DNA from: an uncultured Prevotella sp.
GTDB taxonomy: Bacteria > Bacteroidota > Bacteroidia > Bacteroidales > Bacteroidaceae
DNA: 16,457 nucleotides
Assembly (NCBI GenBank): GCA_900548195.1
Contig: URJQ01000068.1
Span: forward strand, 1-16,457
Direction: 5' to 3'
Of the stretch, positions 6,376 to 13,950 are shown one piece after another. The notes beneath the pieces are model-generated. The model ran no database searches, had not been told where the DNA came from, and worked only from the letters and a program-made list of their open reading frames with translations. The translations under genes were made by a program, and so were the position numbers. The stretch's first letter is position 1; each line of letters begins with the position of its first letter.

Positions 6376-6870
6376 CTAACGTTTTGAGAACACCAATGTA
6401 GAAGGAAGTTTCTGCCATTTGCCGTTTTTTGCAAACTTGATGGTGGAGCCTTGCTTCTGACGTAGTGTGAAAGTCTTTGTCTCCTTATCGTATGTCAGTG
6501 TGGCTACAAGATCTTCGGAACCGTAATCATTGATTATCTCCATTGTGACAGTGTTATGTTTCTTGTCAATTTCTGCAGATGTTATAAGCCAAACGCGTGT
6601 GTCCCTCCTGCTCTTTATATAGCCAGAAAGCTCACCAAAAATGTCCTGACCAGGCACTAAGATGTTGTTCTTGTAGAAGTCAAAGCAGATGGACACCTCA
6701 TACTCCTTATTATATATCTCTCCTCTAAAAGGCAAATTAACAATTGAGTCCTGCTGAAGAACGGAATAAGAGTGAATATTTTCTAAATAATATTCATTAT
6801 TAGCAAGCGCATTCAGTGGAAGCAGCGCAAGAATTAAGATTACAATCGAAGTTATATTTCTCATTTTCAT
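6376..6870 (-). CDS. Small secreted protein, function unknown
   Basis: A 164-residue protein with a signal peptide (KMRN, then hydrophobic 6-22, likely cleavage ALA-NNE near 24-25). The mature part of about 140 residues alternates short strands (DTRVWLITSAEI, TVTMEIINDYG, ATLTYDKETKTFTLRQK), suggesting a small all-beta envelope protein. I do not recognise the family. The start may be Met1 (6870) or Met3 (6864); both precede the same signal peptide. It is transcribed divergently from glycogen synthase, with a TAACTTTG -7 box at 6909-6916, and converges on the YigZ-family gene with 51 bases between the stops. Confidence 0.7.
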   Translation of the reverse strand: MKMRNITSIVILILALLPLNALANNEYYLENIHSYSVLQQDSIVNLPFRGEIYNKEYEVSICFDFYKNNILVPGQDIFGELSGYIKSRRDTRVWLITSAEIDKKHNTVTMEIINDYGSEDLVATLTYDKETKTFTLRQKQGSTIKFAKNGKWQKLPSTLVFSKR

Positions 6871-6908
6871 TTTAAACTAATGTATTGTAGGGTAATCGTT
6901 TTCATTGG

Positions 6909-6916
6909 CAAAGTTA
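6909..6916 (-). promoter_or_regulatory. -7 element for the small secreted protein gene
   Basis: The minus strand reads TAACTTTG, 39 bases upstream of the ATG. No convincing -33 TTTG is found at 19-21 bases. It lies only 76 bases from the opposing glycogen synthase -7 box, so the two promoters may share control. Confidence 0.6.
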
Positions 6917-6992
6917 CACAATATAAATCAAAAAACACAGTCATTTCTACAAAAAAGTTTGGACTCTTTTCTTAGAATTCCACTTTTTTCGT

Positions 6993-7000
6993 TATCTTTG
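6993..7000 (+). promoter_or_regulatory. -7 element for the glycogen synthase / phosphorylase unit
   Basis: TATCTTTG, followed by CAAACGACATAG, 45 bases upstream of the TTG start. The usual -33 TTTG is not matched well (TTTC at 6968-6971 is the nearest). Confidence 0.65.
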
Positions 7001-7045
7001 CAAACGACATAGTAATATTTCACATTTTTAAACAGTTAAAGTAAA

Positions 7046-8680
7046 TTGTTGAAACCTGATTATATTTTTGAAAGCAGTTGGGAGGTCTGCAATAAAGTTG
7101 GTGGAATTTATGCAGTTTTATCCACACGTGCAAAAACACTCCAGGACGCTATGCCCGATAGAATCATATTCATCGGGCCAGATTGCTGGAACGAAAGTGA
7201 AAGCCCGTACTTCATCGAAGACGACACTTTGTGGGCAGACTGGCGCAAAGCGGCTTCTGAGTCTGGGCTCAATTTCAAAGTAGGACGATGGGATATCCCT
7301 GGCAAGCCTGTCAGCATCCTTGTAGATTTCCAACCGTATTTTGCTGACAAGGATAGCTTGTACGGTCAATTATGGGAAGACTGGAAAGTGGATTCTCTTC
7401 ATGCCTATGGAGATTATGATGAAGCAAGTATGTTCTCATATGCTGCCTCAAAGGTAGTGGAGAGCTGTTATAAGTACTATGGTCTCCAAGATAAGAATGT
7501 TATCTATCACGGAAATGAATGGATGACAGGTCTCGGACTCTTGTACATCAAGAAGTATCTTCCGAAGATAGCGACGATATTCACGACACACGCTACTTCT
7601 ATCGGACGATCTATTGCCGGTAACAACAAGCCTTTATACGATTACCTCTGGGCTTACAACGGCGACCAGATGGCTGAAGAACTCAATGTTCAGTCAAAGC
7701 ATTCCATCGAAAAGCAAACCGCTTTCGGTGTCGATTGCTTCACTACTGTGAGCGAAATCACAGCAAGAGAATGTAAAGAACTTATTGGCAGACCAGTGGA
7801 TGTGGTTCTCCCTAACGGTTTTGAGAACGACTTCGTACCAAAGGGCGCTGCTTTCACGCGTAAACGTAAGGCAGCACGTAAGAAGTTACTACAGATTGCG
7901 AACTGTCTTACCGGCGCTCAGTTTGATGACAACACACTGATTATCGGTACAAGTGGTCGCTATGAATTCCGAAACAAGGGAATCGATGAGTTCGTGGAAG
8001 CAATGAATCGACTCAATCGTGATGAACGTCTCTCAAAACCAGTTGTCGCTTTTGTAGAAGTACCAGCTTGGGTTGGCGATGCACGCGAAGACCTAAAGAA
8101 AAGAATCGATAGCGGAAAAACATTTGACACACCGCTCGAAGTTCCTATGGTCACGCACTGGCTCCACAATATGGACAGGGACAACGTGCTCTCAATGATG
8201 AAATATAATGATATGGAGAACAGGAAAGAAGACCGAGTGAAACTCATATTCCTTCCTTGCTATCTTACTGGAAATGATGGCATCGTGAATCTGAATTACT
8301 TCGACGTCATCATAGGTAAGGATCTCTCTGCTTATCCTTCATATTACGAGCCTTGGGGATATACTCCGCTTGAGTCTGTGGCATTCAAGGTGCCTTGCAT
8401 CACTACCGATCTTGCAGGCTTTGGACTGTGGGCAAACTCTGTAAAAGGCAGTTACAGCGAATTGGAAGACGGCGTGAAGACAATCCATCGCACGGACTAC
8501 AACTTCTCCGAAGTGGCAGACACAATAAAGGATACCGTCTCTAAATTCAGCAATATGACTGATGCACAAATAAAGAAGGCTCGTACTGCCGCCGATAAAC
8601 TATCTAAGAAAGCGCTTTGGAGCGAATTCATAAAATACTATTGGCAGGCTTACGACTTTGCTTTGCAGAAAGTGAAATAA
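7046..8680 (+). CDS. Glycogen synthase, GT3 (eukaryotic-type) family
   Basis: A 544-residue cytoplasmic GT-B enzyme that extends alpha-1,4-glucan from a nucleotide-glucose donor. The GT3 pattern, not the bacterial GlgA/GT5 pattern, is seen: WEVCNKVGGIYAVLSTRAK at 12-30 (donor-binding KVGGIY 17-22), FTTHATSIGRSIAG at 179-192, VDCFTTVSEITARE, DVVLPNGFE, and the C-terminal PSYYEPWGYTPLESVAF with paired acidic residues E435 and E443. GT3 enzymes of eukaryotes use UDP-glucose; the donor here cannot be read directly. An in-frame TAA at 7037-7039 leaves only TTG at 7046 or TTG at 7049 as a start, since no ATG precedes the conserved region. It is followed 76 bases later by glucan phosphorylase, with no promoter or terminator between, so they are probably co-transcribed. 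No branching enzyme or glgC is present here. Confidence 0.92.
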   Translation: MLKPDYIFESSWEVCNKVGGIYAVLSTRAKTLQDAMPDRIIFIGPDCWNESESPYFIEDDTLWADWRKAASESGLNFKVGRWDIPGKPVSILVDFQPYFADKDSLYGQLWEDWKVDSLHAYGDYDEASMFSYAASKVVESCYKYYGLQDKNVIYHGNEWMTGLGLLYIKKYLPKIATIFTTHATSIGRSIAGNNKPLYDYLWAYNGDQMAEELNVQSKHSIEKQTAFGVDCFTTVSEITARECKELIGRPVDVVLPNGFENDFVPKGAAFTRKRKAARKKLLQIANCLTGAQFDDNTLIIGTSGRYEFRNKGIDEFVEAMNRLNRDERLSKPVVAFVEVPAWVGDAREDLKKRIDSGKTFDTPLEVPMVTHWLHNMDRDNVLSMMKYNDMENRKEDRVKLIFLPCYLTGNDGIVNLNYFDVIIGKDLSAYPSYYEPWGYTPLESVAFKVPCITTDLAGFGLWANSVKGSYSELEDGVKTIHRTDYNFSEVADTIKDTVSKFSNMTDAQIKKARTAADKLSKKALWSEFIKYYWQAYDFALQKVK

Positions 8681-8756
8681 TAAGGTAGAAGAATAGGTAT
8701 TATCTTAAAAAGATTAAACAATAAAAACAGAAATAATTATTTTAACAAAGCAGATT

Positions 8757-11318
8757 ATGAAAATCAAAGCAGATTATGTAAACTCTCCTATATGGAAAGA
8801 GTTTAATGTAAAGTCAACTCTTCCTATCGAGTTGAAGTGCCTTGATGAACTCGCACACAATATGTGGTGGGTTTGGAACTACGACGCACGCGAAATGTGG
8901 CGCAGTCTTGACGAGGACCTTTATGAGAAAGTTGCTCACAATCCTGTAATGCTCCTCGAGCAGTTGAGCTACGAGCGCAAAGAGGCTATCGTAAAGGATA
9001 AGGCTATCATGAAGAATGTGAAGGCTGTTTATAAGCATTTCCGTTCTTATATGGATATTAAGCCTAATGCAAAGCGTCCTTCTGTGGCTTATTTCTCAAT
9101 GGAATTCGGCATCCACAATTCTCTCAAGATTTATTCAGGTGGTCTCGGAATGCTCGCTGGTGACTACATCAAGGAGGCTTCTGACTCTAACGTAGATATG
9201 TGCGGCATAGGTTTCCTCTACCGTTATGGCTACTTCAAGCAGAGTCTCTCAATGGATGGTCAGCAGATTGCCAACTACGAAGCACAGAACTTCACTTCAC
9301 TTCCTATCACACGTACTCTCGATGAGAACGGTAATCAGGTAGTGGTTGACGTGCCTTATATGAATTATATGGTACACGCACTCGTATGGCAGGCAAATGT
9401 AGGTCGTGTGACTCTCTACCTCCTCGATACTGACAACGACATGAACTCTGAGTATGACCGCCCTATCACTCACGCTCTCTATGGTGGTGACTGGGAAAAC
9501 CGTCTCAAGCAGGAGATTCTCCTTGGTATCGGTGGTATCCTTACTCTCAAGAAGCTCGGCATCAACAAGCAGATATATCATTGCAACGAGGGACACGCAG
9601 CTCTCTGCAATCTCCAGCGTCTTGTGGATTACATCAAGGGGGGGCTTACCTTCCAGCAGGCTCTTGAGGTAGTTCGCGCTTCTTCTCTCTATACTGTTCA
9701 CACTCCAGTGCCAGCAGGTCACGACTATTTCGACAAGGACCTCTTCGGAAAGTACATGGGCGGCTATCCTCAGATGCTTGGCATTTCATGGAACGAGTTC
9801 ATCGGAATGGGACGTATCAATCCTGATGACGACAACGAGCGCTTCTGTATGTCAACATTCGCTTGCAACACATGCCAGGAGGTAAACGGCGTATCTAAAC
9901 TCCACGGTTGGGTTTCACAGAAGATGTTCGCTCCTATTTGGAATGGCTACTACCCAGAAGAAAACCACGTAGGCTACGTTACCAATGGTGTTCACTTCCC
10001 TTCTTGGTGCGCTACAGAGTGGCGTAAGATATATGACAAGTATCTTCTCAAGGGATTCTATGAAGATCAGTCAAACGAAGAACTTTGGCATGGCATCTAC
10101 GAGTGCCCTGATTCTGAAATCTGGGAAACTCGTATGGCTCTCAAGAAGAAGCTCGTTAAGTATATCCGTGAGAAGTTTGCAGAGAACTGGCTCAAGAATC
10201 AGGGAGACCCAGCTCGCGTAGTTTCTCTCCTTGAGCGTATCAATCCTAACGCTCTTATGATTGGTTTCTGCCGTAGATTTGCTACTTATAAGCGTGCTCA
10301 CCTTCTCTTCACAGACCTCGAACGCCTTTCTGCAATCGTGAACAATCCTGAGCGCCCAGTACTCTTCTTCTTCTCTGGCAAGGCTCACCCAGCTGATGGT
10401 GCAGGTCAGGGTCTCATCAAACGCATCTATGAGATAAGCCAGCGTCCTGAGTTCCTCGGCAAGATTATCTTCCTTGAGGATTACGACTTCCAGCTTGCTC
10501 GTCGTCTCGTATCTGGTGTTGACATTTGGATGAACACTCCAACACGTCCTCTTGAGGCTTCTGGTACATCTGGCGAAAAAGCAGAGATGAACGGTGTAGT
10601 AAACCTCTCCGTACTTGACGGATGGTGGGTTGAAGGCTATCGTAAGGGTGCAGGATGGGCTCTTAAGCAGGAACGCACTTACGAGAACCAGGCATATCAG
10701 GACCAGCTCGACGCTGCTACTATCTATAGTATGCTCGAAAACGAGATTGTTCCTCTCTATTATAGCAAGAACGAGAGCGGCTTCTCTGAGGATTGGATTA
10801 CTGTAATCAAAAACTCTATCGCTACTATCGCTCCTCACTACACAATGAAGCGCCAGTTGGACGACTACTATGACAAGTTCTACTGCAAGCTCGCTAAGCG
10901 TGCTGCTGAAGTAACTGCAAATGACAACCAGCTCGCTAAGGAAATCGCTCAGTGGAAAGAGAACGTTGCAGAACGTTGGGACGGTATCAAGGTTGTTTCT
11001 TCTGAAACATCAGTACTCACAAACGGTGCTGAGACTGGTAAGGAGTACACTATCCAATACACAATCGATGAGCAGGGTCTTAATGACGCTGTTGGTCTCG
11101 AACTCGTATCTCTTAAGAATGACCAGGATCCATCCGACCGTCGCATCCAGAAGGTTACTCCATTCACAATGATTAAGCAGGAAGGTAATAACTACACCTT
11201 CGAGTGTAAGATTAATGTGAACAACGCTGGTAGCTTCAAGACTTGCGTTCGTATGTATCCAAAGAATGACAAGCTTCCACATCGTCAGGACTTCTGCTAC
11301 ATTAAGTGGCTTAACTAA
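8757..11318 (+). CDS. glgP: Alpha-glucan (glycogen) phosphorylase, GT35, DUF3417-containing type
   Basis: An 853-residue cytoplasmic enzyme releasing glucose-1-phosphate from glycogen or maltodextrin. Residues from about 20 to 125 are the DUF3417-like N-terminal region (ELAHNMWWVWNYDAREMW). Then come YFSMEFGIHNSLKIYSGGLG from 112, LYLLDTDNDMNSEYDRPIT, CNEGHAAL (E278, H280), and the pyridoxal-phosphate site EASGTSGEKAEMNGVVNLSV with Lys608 as the expected PLP lysine. This is the bacterial/archaeal subtype (TIGR02094), distinct from E. coli GlgP/MalP. After about residue 735 there is a C-terminal extension of predicted beta character. ATG at 8757 fits the family N-terminus. Codon use is highly biased (CTC, CGT, GTA), implying abundant expression. 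It is the last gene before a strong terminator. Confidence 0.93.
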   Translation: MKIKADYVNSPIWKEFNVKSTLPIELKCLDELAHNMWWVWNYDAREMWRSLDEDLYEKVAHNPVMLLEQLSYERKEAIVKDKAIMKNVKAVYKHFRSYMDIKPNAKRPSVAYFSMEFGIHNSLKIYSGGLGMLAGDYIKEASDSNVDMCGIGFLYRYGYFKQSLSMDGQQIANYEAQNFTSLPITRTLDENGNQVVVDVPYMNYMVHALVWQANVGRVTLYLLDTDNDMNSEYDRPITHALYGGDWENRLKQEILLGIGGILTLKKLGINKQIYHCNEGHAALCNLQRLVDYIKGGLTFQQALEVVRASSLYTVHTPVPAGHDYFDKDLFGKYMGGYPQMLGISWNEFIGMGRINPDDDNERFCMSTFACNTCQEVNGVSKLHGWVSQKMFAPIWNGYYPEENHVGYVTNGVHFPSWCATEWRKIYDKYLLKGFYEDQSNEELWHGIYECPDSEIWETRMALKKKLVKYIREKFAENWLKNQGDPARVVSLLERINPNALMIGFCRRFATYKRAHLLFTDLERLSAIVNNPERPVLFFFSGKAHPADGAGQGLIKRIYEISQRPEFLGKIIFLEDYDFQLARRLVSGVDIWMNTPTRPLEASGTSGEKAEMNGVVNLSVLDGWWVEGYRKGAGWALKQERTYENQAYQDQLDAATIYSMLENEIVPLYYSKNESGFSEDWITVIKNSIATIAPHYTMKRQLDDYYDKFYCKLAKRAAEVTANDNQLAKEIAQWKENVAERWDGIKVVSSETSVLTNGAETGKEYTIQYTIDEQGLNDAVGLELVSLKNDQDPSDRRIQKVTPFTMIKQEGNNYTFECKINVNNAGSFKTCVRMYPKNDKLPHRQDFCYIKWLN

Positions 11319-11355
11319 GAGAGTGCAAGTATTGCATACTAAATATAACAAAAAA

Positions 11356-11388
11356 CGCCTCCAGACCTCGTGTCTGGAGGTTTTTTTT
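11356..11388 (+). terminator. Intrinsic terminator of the glycogen unit
   Basis: CCTCCAGAC (11358-11366) pairs with GTCTGGAGG (11372-11380) around a 5-base loop, followed by eight T at 11381-11388. It lies 40 bases after the phosphorylase stop. Confidence 0.93.
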
Positions 11389-11416
11389 ATTCATTTTCAA
11401 AAAAAGTCCAGAATAA

Positions 11417-11448
11417 TTTGCACAGTTCAAAAAAATGTCGTACCTTTG
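11417..11448 (+). promoter_or_regulatory. Promoter of the tRNA-Ser/tRNA-Glu operon
   Basis: TTTG at 11417-11420, 20-base spacer, TACCTTTG at 11441-11448: a perfect Bacteroidetes-type promoter. It is about 50 bases ahead of the first tRNA and 29 bases past the upstream terminator. Confidence 0.85.
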
Positions 11449-11497
11449 CACCGCATTTGAGAAACAGGTTCGGCAAAAGAACAAGTTCCAAGTCATT

Positions 11498-11584
11498 GGA
11501 AGGTTGGGTGAGTGGCTGAAACCACCAGTTTGCTAAACTGACGTGCGGGTTACCGTACCGGGGGTTCGAATCCCCCACCTTCCG
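11498..11584 (+). tRNA. tRNA-Ser (anticodon GCT)
   Basis: Acceptor arms GGAAGGT (11498-11504) and ACCTTCC (11577-11583) pair perfectly, with discriminator G at 11584. The anticodon loop TTTGCTAAA carries GCT at 11532-11534, decoding AGC/AGU. The T arm GGGGGTTCGAATCCCCC is perfect. The long variable arm (about CGTGCGGGTTACCGTACCG) confirms a class II serine tRNA. The 3' CCA is not encoded (next bases are CTC). Confidence 0.95.
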
Positions 11585-11606
11585 CTCCTTTTCTCAATGT
11601 ACAGTT

Positions 11607-11682
11607 GGTGGGTTCATCTAGTGGCCTAGGATACCGGCCTCTCACGCCGGGTACACGGGTTCGACTCCCGTACCCACTACCA
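11607..11682 (+). tRNA. tRNA-Glu (anticodon CTC)
   Basis: Acceptor GGTGGGT (11607-11613) pairs with ACCCACT (11672-11678) with a terminal G-U. The anticodon stem CCGGC/GCCGG encloses CTCTCAC with CTC at 11641-11643, decoding GAG. The T arm is ACGGGTTCGACTCCCGT. The 3' CCA is encoded at 11680-11682. It starts 22 bases after the serine tRNA, so both come from one transcript. Confidence 0.95.
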
Positions 11683-11693
11683 AGAAAAAGTAA

Positions 11694-11731
11694 GCGGTAC
11701 TCAATTCTAATTTGGGTATCGCATTCTTTTT
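11694..11731 (+). terminator. Terminator of the tRNA operon
   Basis: GCGGTACTCAA (11694-11704) pairs with TTGGGTATCGC (11712-11722), 11 bp with two G-U pairs and a 7-base loop. A T-rich tail (CTTTTTAT) follows. The next 230 bases up to the gene at 11965 show no convincing gene, tRNA or promoter box. Confidence 0.75.
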
Positions 11732-11964
11732 ATAATGTGTATTCCGTATAAACACATTGAAATGAACGGCCGTTTCCTATCTGATTCCGACTCTGCAGAT
11801 TCAAATTCCAGTAATAGTTTGTATTTATTAAATACATTAAACAATAAGGTTAGCTCAAAGAGTCTTAATACCAGCCTTACAGTATTTCTTTCTCATTCTG
11901 GATTTCTCTATAGGACAAGACCTGTTGTTACTTAATAATTCTGCTCTAATAAAATAGATATTAT

Positions 11965-12906
11965 ATGACTTTAACACGATATTTTCTTAGAATAAAGGTT
12001 GCGATAATCCTGCTTTTTGCCTTCTTCTGTTCCACTCCTGCTTTTTCACAGAAATGGAATAAGGCATATCAGGATTACATTGACCTATATAAGGACATCG
12101 CCATTGAGCAGATGCTCAAGCATAATATTCCTGCAAGTATTACGCTTGCACAGGGATTGCTTGAGAGTGGGGCAGGAAGGAGCACGTTAGCTGTAAAGGG
12201 AAATAACCATTTCGGCATTAAATGCCACGAATGGAATGGCCCTACTATGATTAAAAGTGATGACCGCCCAGACGATTGCTTCCGAGTGTATGCTAATCCA
12301 AAGCAAAGCTATGAGGACCATAGTGCTTTCCTGAAACGTCCGCGTTATAAGTCTTTGTTCCAACTTTCACGCACCGATTACCGCGGCTGGGCAAGAGGAC
12401 TGAAAGCGTGCGGCTACGCTACAAATCCTGCATACGCGCAATCTCTCATAAATATAATAGAGACTTATCAGCTTTATATCTATGACAATGCGAAGCATTA
12501 CGACCGCTTCATGGCTAATCATGCTGGCAAAAGCAATTCTCTCCGCATAGAAGGAACCTCGCCACACCGTATATTCTCATACAACAAAAATTACTATATA
12601 CGAGCACGCAAAGGAGATACCTTCCGCTCACTCAGTCAAGAAATGGGAGTCAGTCGCAGAAATCTTGCCAAATACAATGAACTGGACAAGAACTACACTC
12701 TCAAGGAAGGCGACATCATCTACTTGAAAAAGAAGCGCACTAAGGCGACAAAAGAGTATAAACACCGTCTCCATACTGTACGTAACGGTGAAAGTTTGTA
12801 CTCAATTGCTCAGCTTTACGGCATACGCCTCTCAAGCCTTTACAAGAAAAACCATCTACCTGACGACTATTCCATTCGCGTAGGTGATCAACTAAGGGTT
12901 TACTAA
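11965..12906 (+). CDS. Secreted glucosaminidase-type peptidoglycan hydrolase with two LysM domains
   Basis: A 313-residue exported enzyme expected to cut glycan strands of peptidoglycan. The signal peptide covers 1-28 (Lys11, hydrophobic 12-22, cleavage about FSQ-KW). Residues about 35-180 form the glucosaminidase domain (PF01832/GH73-like): IPASITLAQGLLESGAGRST with the expected catalytic Glu67, then NNHFGIKCHEW, FRVYANPKQSYEDHSAFL and ACGYATNPAYAQSLINIIE. Two LysM carbohydrate-binding repeats follow at about 210-255 (YYIRARKGDTFRSLSQ) and 267-313 (HRLHTVRNGESLYSIAQLYG), reaching the C-terminus. The architecture and length match Bacteroidales members. The neighbours on both sides are RNA genes, so it appears monocistronic. 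No TAnnTTTG box was found upstream. Confidence 0.92.
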   Translation: MTLTRYFLRIKVAIILLFAFFCSTPAFSQKWNKAYQDYIDLYKDIAIEQMLKHNIPASITLAQGLLESGAGRSTLAVKGNNHFGIKCHEWNGPTMIKSDDRPDDCFRVYANPKQSYEDHSAFLKRPRYKSLFQLSRTDYRGWARGLKACGYATNPAYAQSLINIIETYQLYIYDNAKHYDRFMANHAGKSNSLRIEGTSPHRIFSYNKNYYIRARKGDTFRSLSQEMGVSRRNLAKYNELDKNYTLKEGDIIYLKKKRTKATKEYKHRLHTVRNGESLYSIAQLYGIRLSSLYKKNHLPDDYSIRVGDQLRVY

Positions 12907-12975
12907 CCCTACTTGAGGTTTAAGTAGTAGGATTTGATTTAAAAACAATTTTCATTTACTAAGAAGCTTTTCAAT

Positions 12976-13002
12976 AGCTTTTCAACAAGATATCGAAAAG
13001 CT
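12976..13002 (+). repeat. Small hairpin AGCTTTTC / GAAAAGCT
   Basis: An 8-bp perfect stem with an 11-base loop lies 70 bases after the LysM gene, and AGCTTTTCAA is also present as a nearby direct repeat from about 12965. It has no T-run of its own and may be part of a double 3' end with the terminator at 13029. Confidence 0.45.
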
Positions 13003-13028
13003 GTTTCCATAATCATGCAACAGAAATA

Positions 13029-13080
13029 CGAAGGCTGCAACATAAACACACGCTGATTGCAGCCTTCGATTTTTAATTTT
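13029..13080 (+). terminator. Intrinsic terminator after the LysM hydrolase gene
   Basis: CGAAGGCTGCAA (13029-13040) pairs perfectly with TTGCAGCCTTCG (13057-13068), 12 bp with a 16-base loop. The tail is ATTTTTAATTTT. It lies 120 bases past the stop. Between here and the tmRNA promoter I see no gene. Confidence 0.85.
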
Positions 13081-13226
13081 ATAATTCAGACGTCGTAAAC
13101 GCAAAAATGGAAGTTTGTAATAACTTATAACTATCCATCTGTTGTAATCAAAGAACGCTACGCCTCTGTATTTTTGCTATAAAAAACTGTAGTATTCGTC
13201 TTTATTATGAAAAAAAACGTGATATA

Positions 13227-13259
13227 TTTGTGGAAATACAAGAAAAATTTGTAACTTTG
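13227..13259 (+). promoter_or_regulatory. Promoter of the tmRNA gene
   Basis: TTTG at 13227-13230, 21-base spacer, TAACTTTG at 13252-13259. It predicts a start near 13266 and so a 5' precursor leader of about 118 bases before the mature end at 13384. That leader contains a hairpin AGTGGAA (13288-13294) / TTCCACT (13308-13314). Confidence 0.85.
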
Positions 13260-13383
13260 CAAAATGTAAAAGCATAATCACCTTGCGAGTGGAAGAGATA
13301 AGACAAATTCCACTTCTCATTTCACTCATGCAGACTGCTTCGCAAAAACATAGTTTACTTCTTCTCAAGAATGTAGAAACAAT

Positions 13384-13778
13384 GGGGTTGACTGGATTTG
13401 ACAGCGGGCTGAGGTGGTATGTAAGCATGCGGAGTTACGGCTGTGAACTCCATAATCCCGTCGGTCAACAATTTAATTGGCGAAAATTCTTACGCTCTCG
13501 CTGCTTAATCGAAGTATAGTAGATTAACTTTATTCCTTTGCAAGGCATTGGAACGAGACATCGCTCAGAGCCCATTCCCTGAGGCTGACTGACTAAGCGG
13601 TGCTATAATTTCGGGGATAGCAGATAGTACGCCTTATGCTTTCTGTGAATTTTTAGAGGATAAGGTGTCAGTTGGTGGTCCAGGTCTTGCTGACACATGA
13701 AAACCGAAGGCTGGAATAAGCATGTAGAAAGCATACGATTTCCCTGTTTGGACGAGGGTTCGACTCCCTCCAGCTCCA
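13384..13778 (+). ncRNA. ssrA: tmRNA (transfer-messenger RNA)
   Basis: This RNA rescues stalled ribosomes by trans-translation. The tRNA-like ends are clear: GGGGTTG (13384-13390) followed by ACTGGATTTGACAG pairs with CAGCTCC (13771-13777) plus discriminator A at 13778, preceded by the T arm GAGGGTTCGACTCCCTC. The tag frame starts at GGC 13479 and reads GENSYALAA then TAA at 13506-13508, a Bacteroidales-style degradation tag. The 395-base length is normal for a one-piece tmRNA with pseudoknots. The 3' CCA is not encoded (CTA follows the discriminator). smpB is not in this window. Confidence 0.96.
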
Positions 13779-13795
13779 CTAATTAGAAGAGAAAT

Positions 13796-13859
13796 GGATT
13801 TTAGGTTATCTGATGTTGGCAATTATAAGCCATCCTTATGTAACTTAAAATCCTTTTTT
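13796..13859 (+). terminator. Terminator of ssrA
   Basis: GGATTTTAGGTTA (13796-13808) pairs with TAACTTAAAATCC (13841-13853), 13 bp with one G-U. The 32-base loop contains a smaller TGGC/GCCA hairpin. TTTTTTA follows at 13854-13860. Confidence 0.8.
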
Positions 13860-13950
13860 ATTTTCAAGATTTCTATAAAATCATCAGAAATCAATGAATG
13901 AAACTTATAATACCAACAAAAACACAAAACGGATTTTCTAATCTACAAGT

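Noticed and set aside
6315..6376. Inverted repeat GTTTGAGT / ACTCAAAC spanning the two convergent stop codons, considered as a shared terminator
   Set aside because: Only 8 bp with a 46-base loop and no T-run on either strand; pairing may be chance.
8731..8742. AAATAATTATTT palindrome in the synthase-phosphorylase gap
   Set aside because: A 12-base pure A/T palindrome is expected by chance in such AT-rich spacer.
11387..11578. Minus-strand reading frame across the serine tRNA
   Set aside because: It is the antisense of the tRNA and its leader; such GDSNPRYG-like peptides are a well-known artefact of tRNA genes.
11735..11935. 66-codon plus-strand reading frame after the tRNA operon
   Set aside because: Ser/Asn/Leu-rich low-complexity peptide directly after a terminator with no promoter box; the opposite strand is no better. 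Treated as spacer.
13177..13519. Overlapping reading frames on both strands around the tmRNA 5' end
   Set aside because: They overlap the tmRNA promoter and body, which explain the conservation of this sequence.
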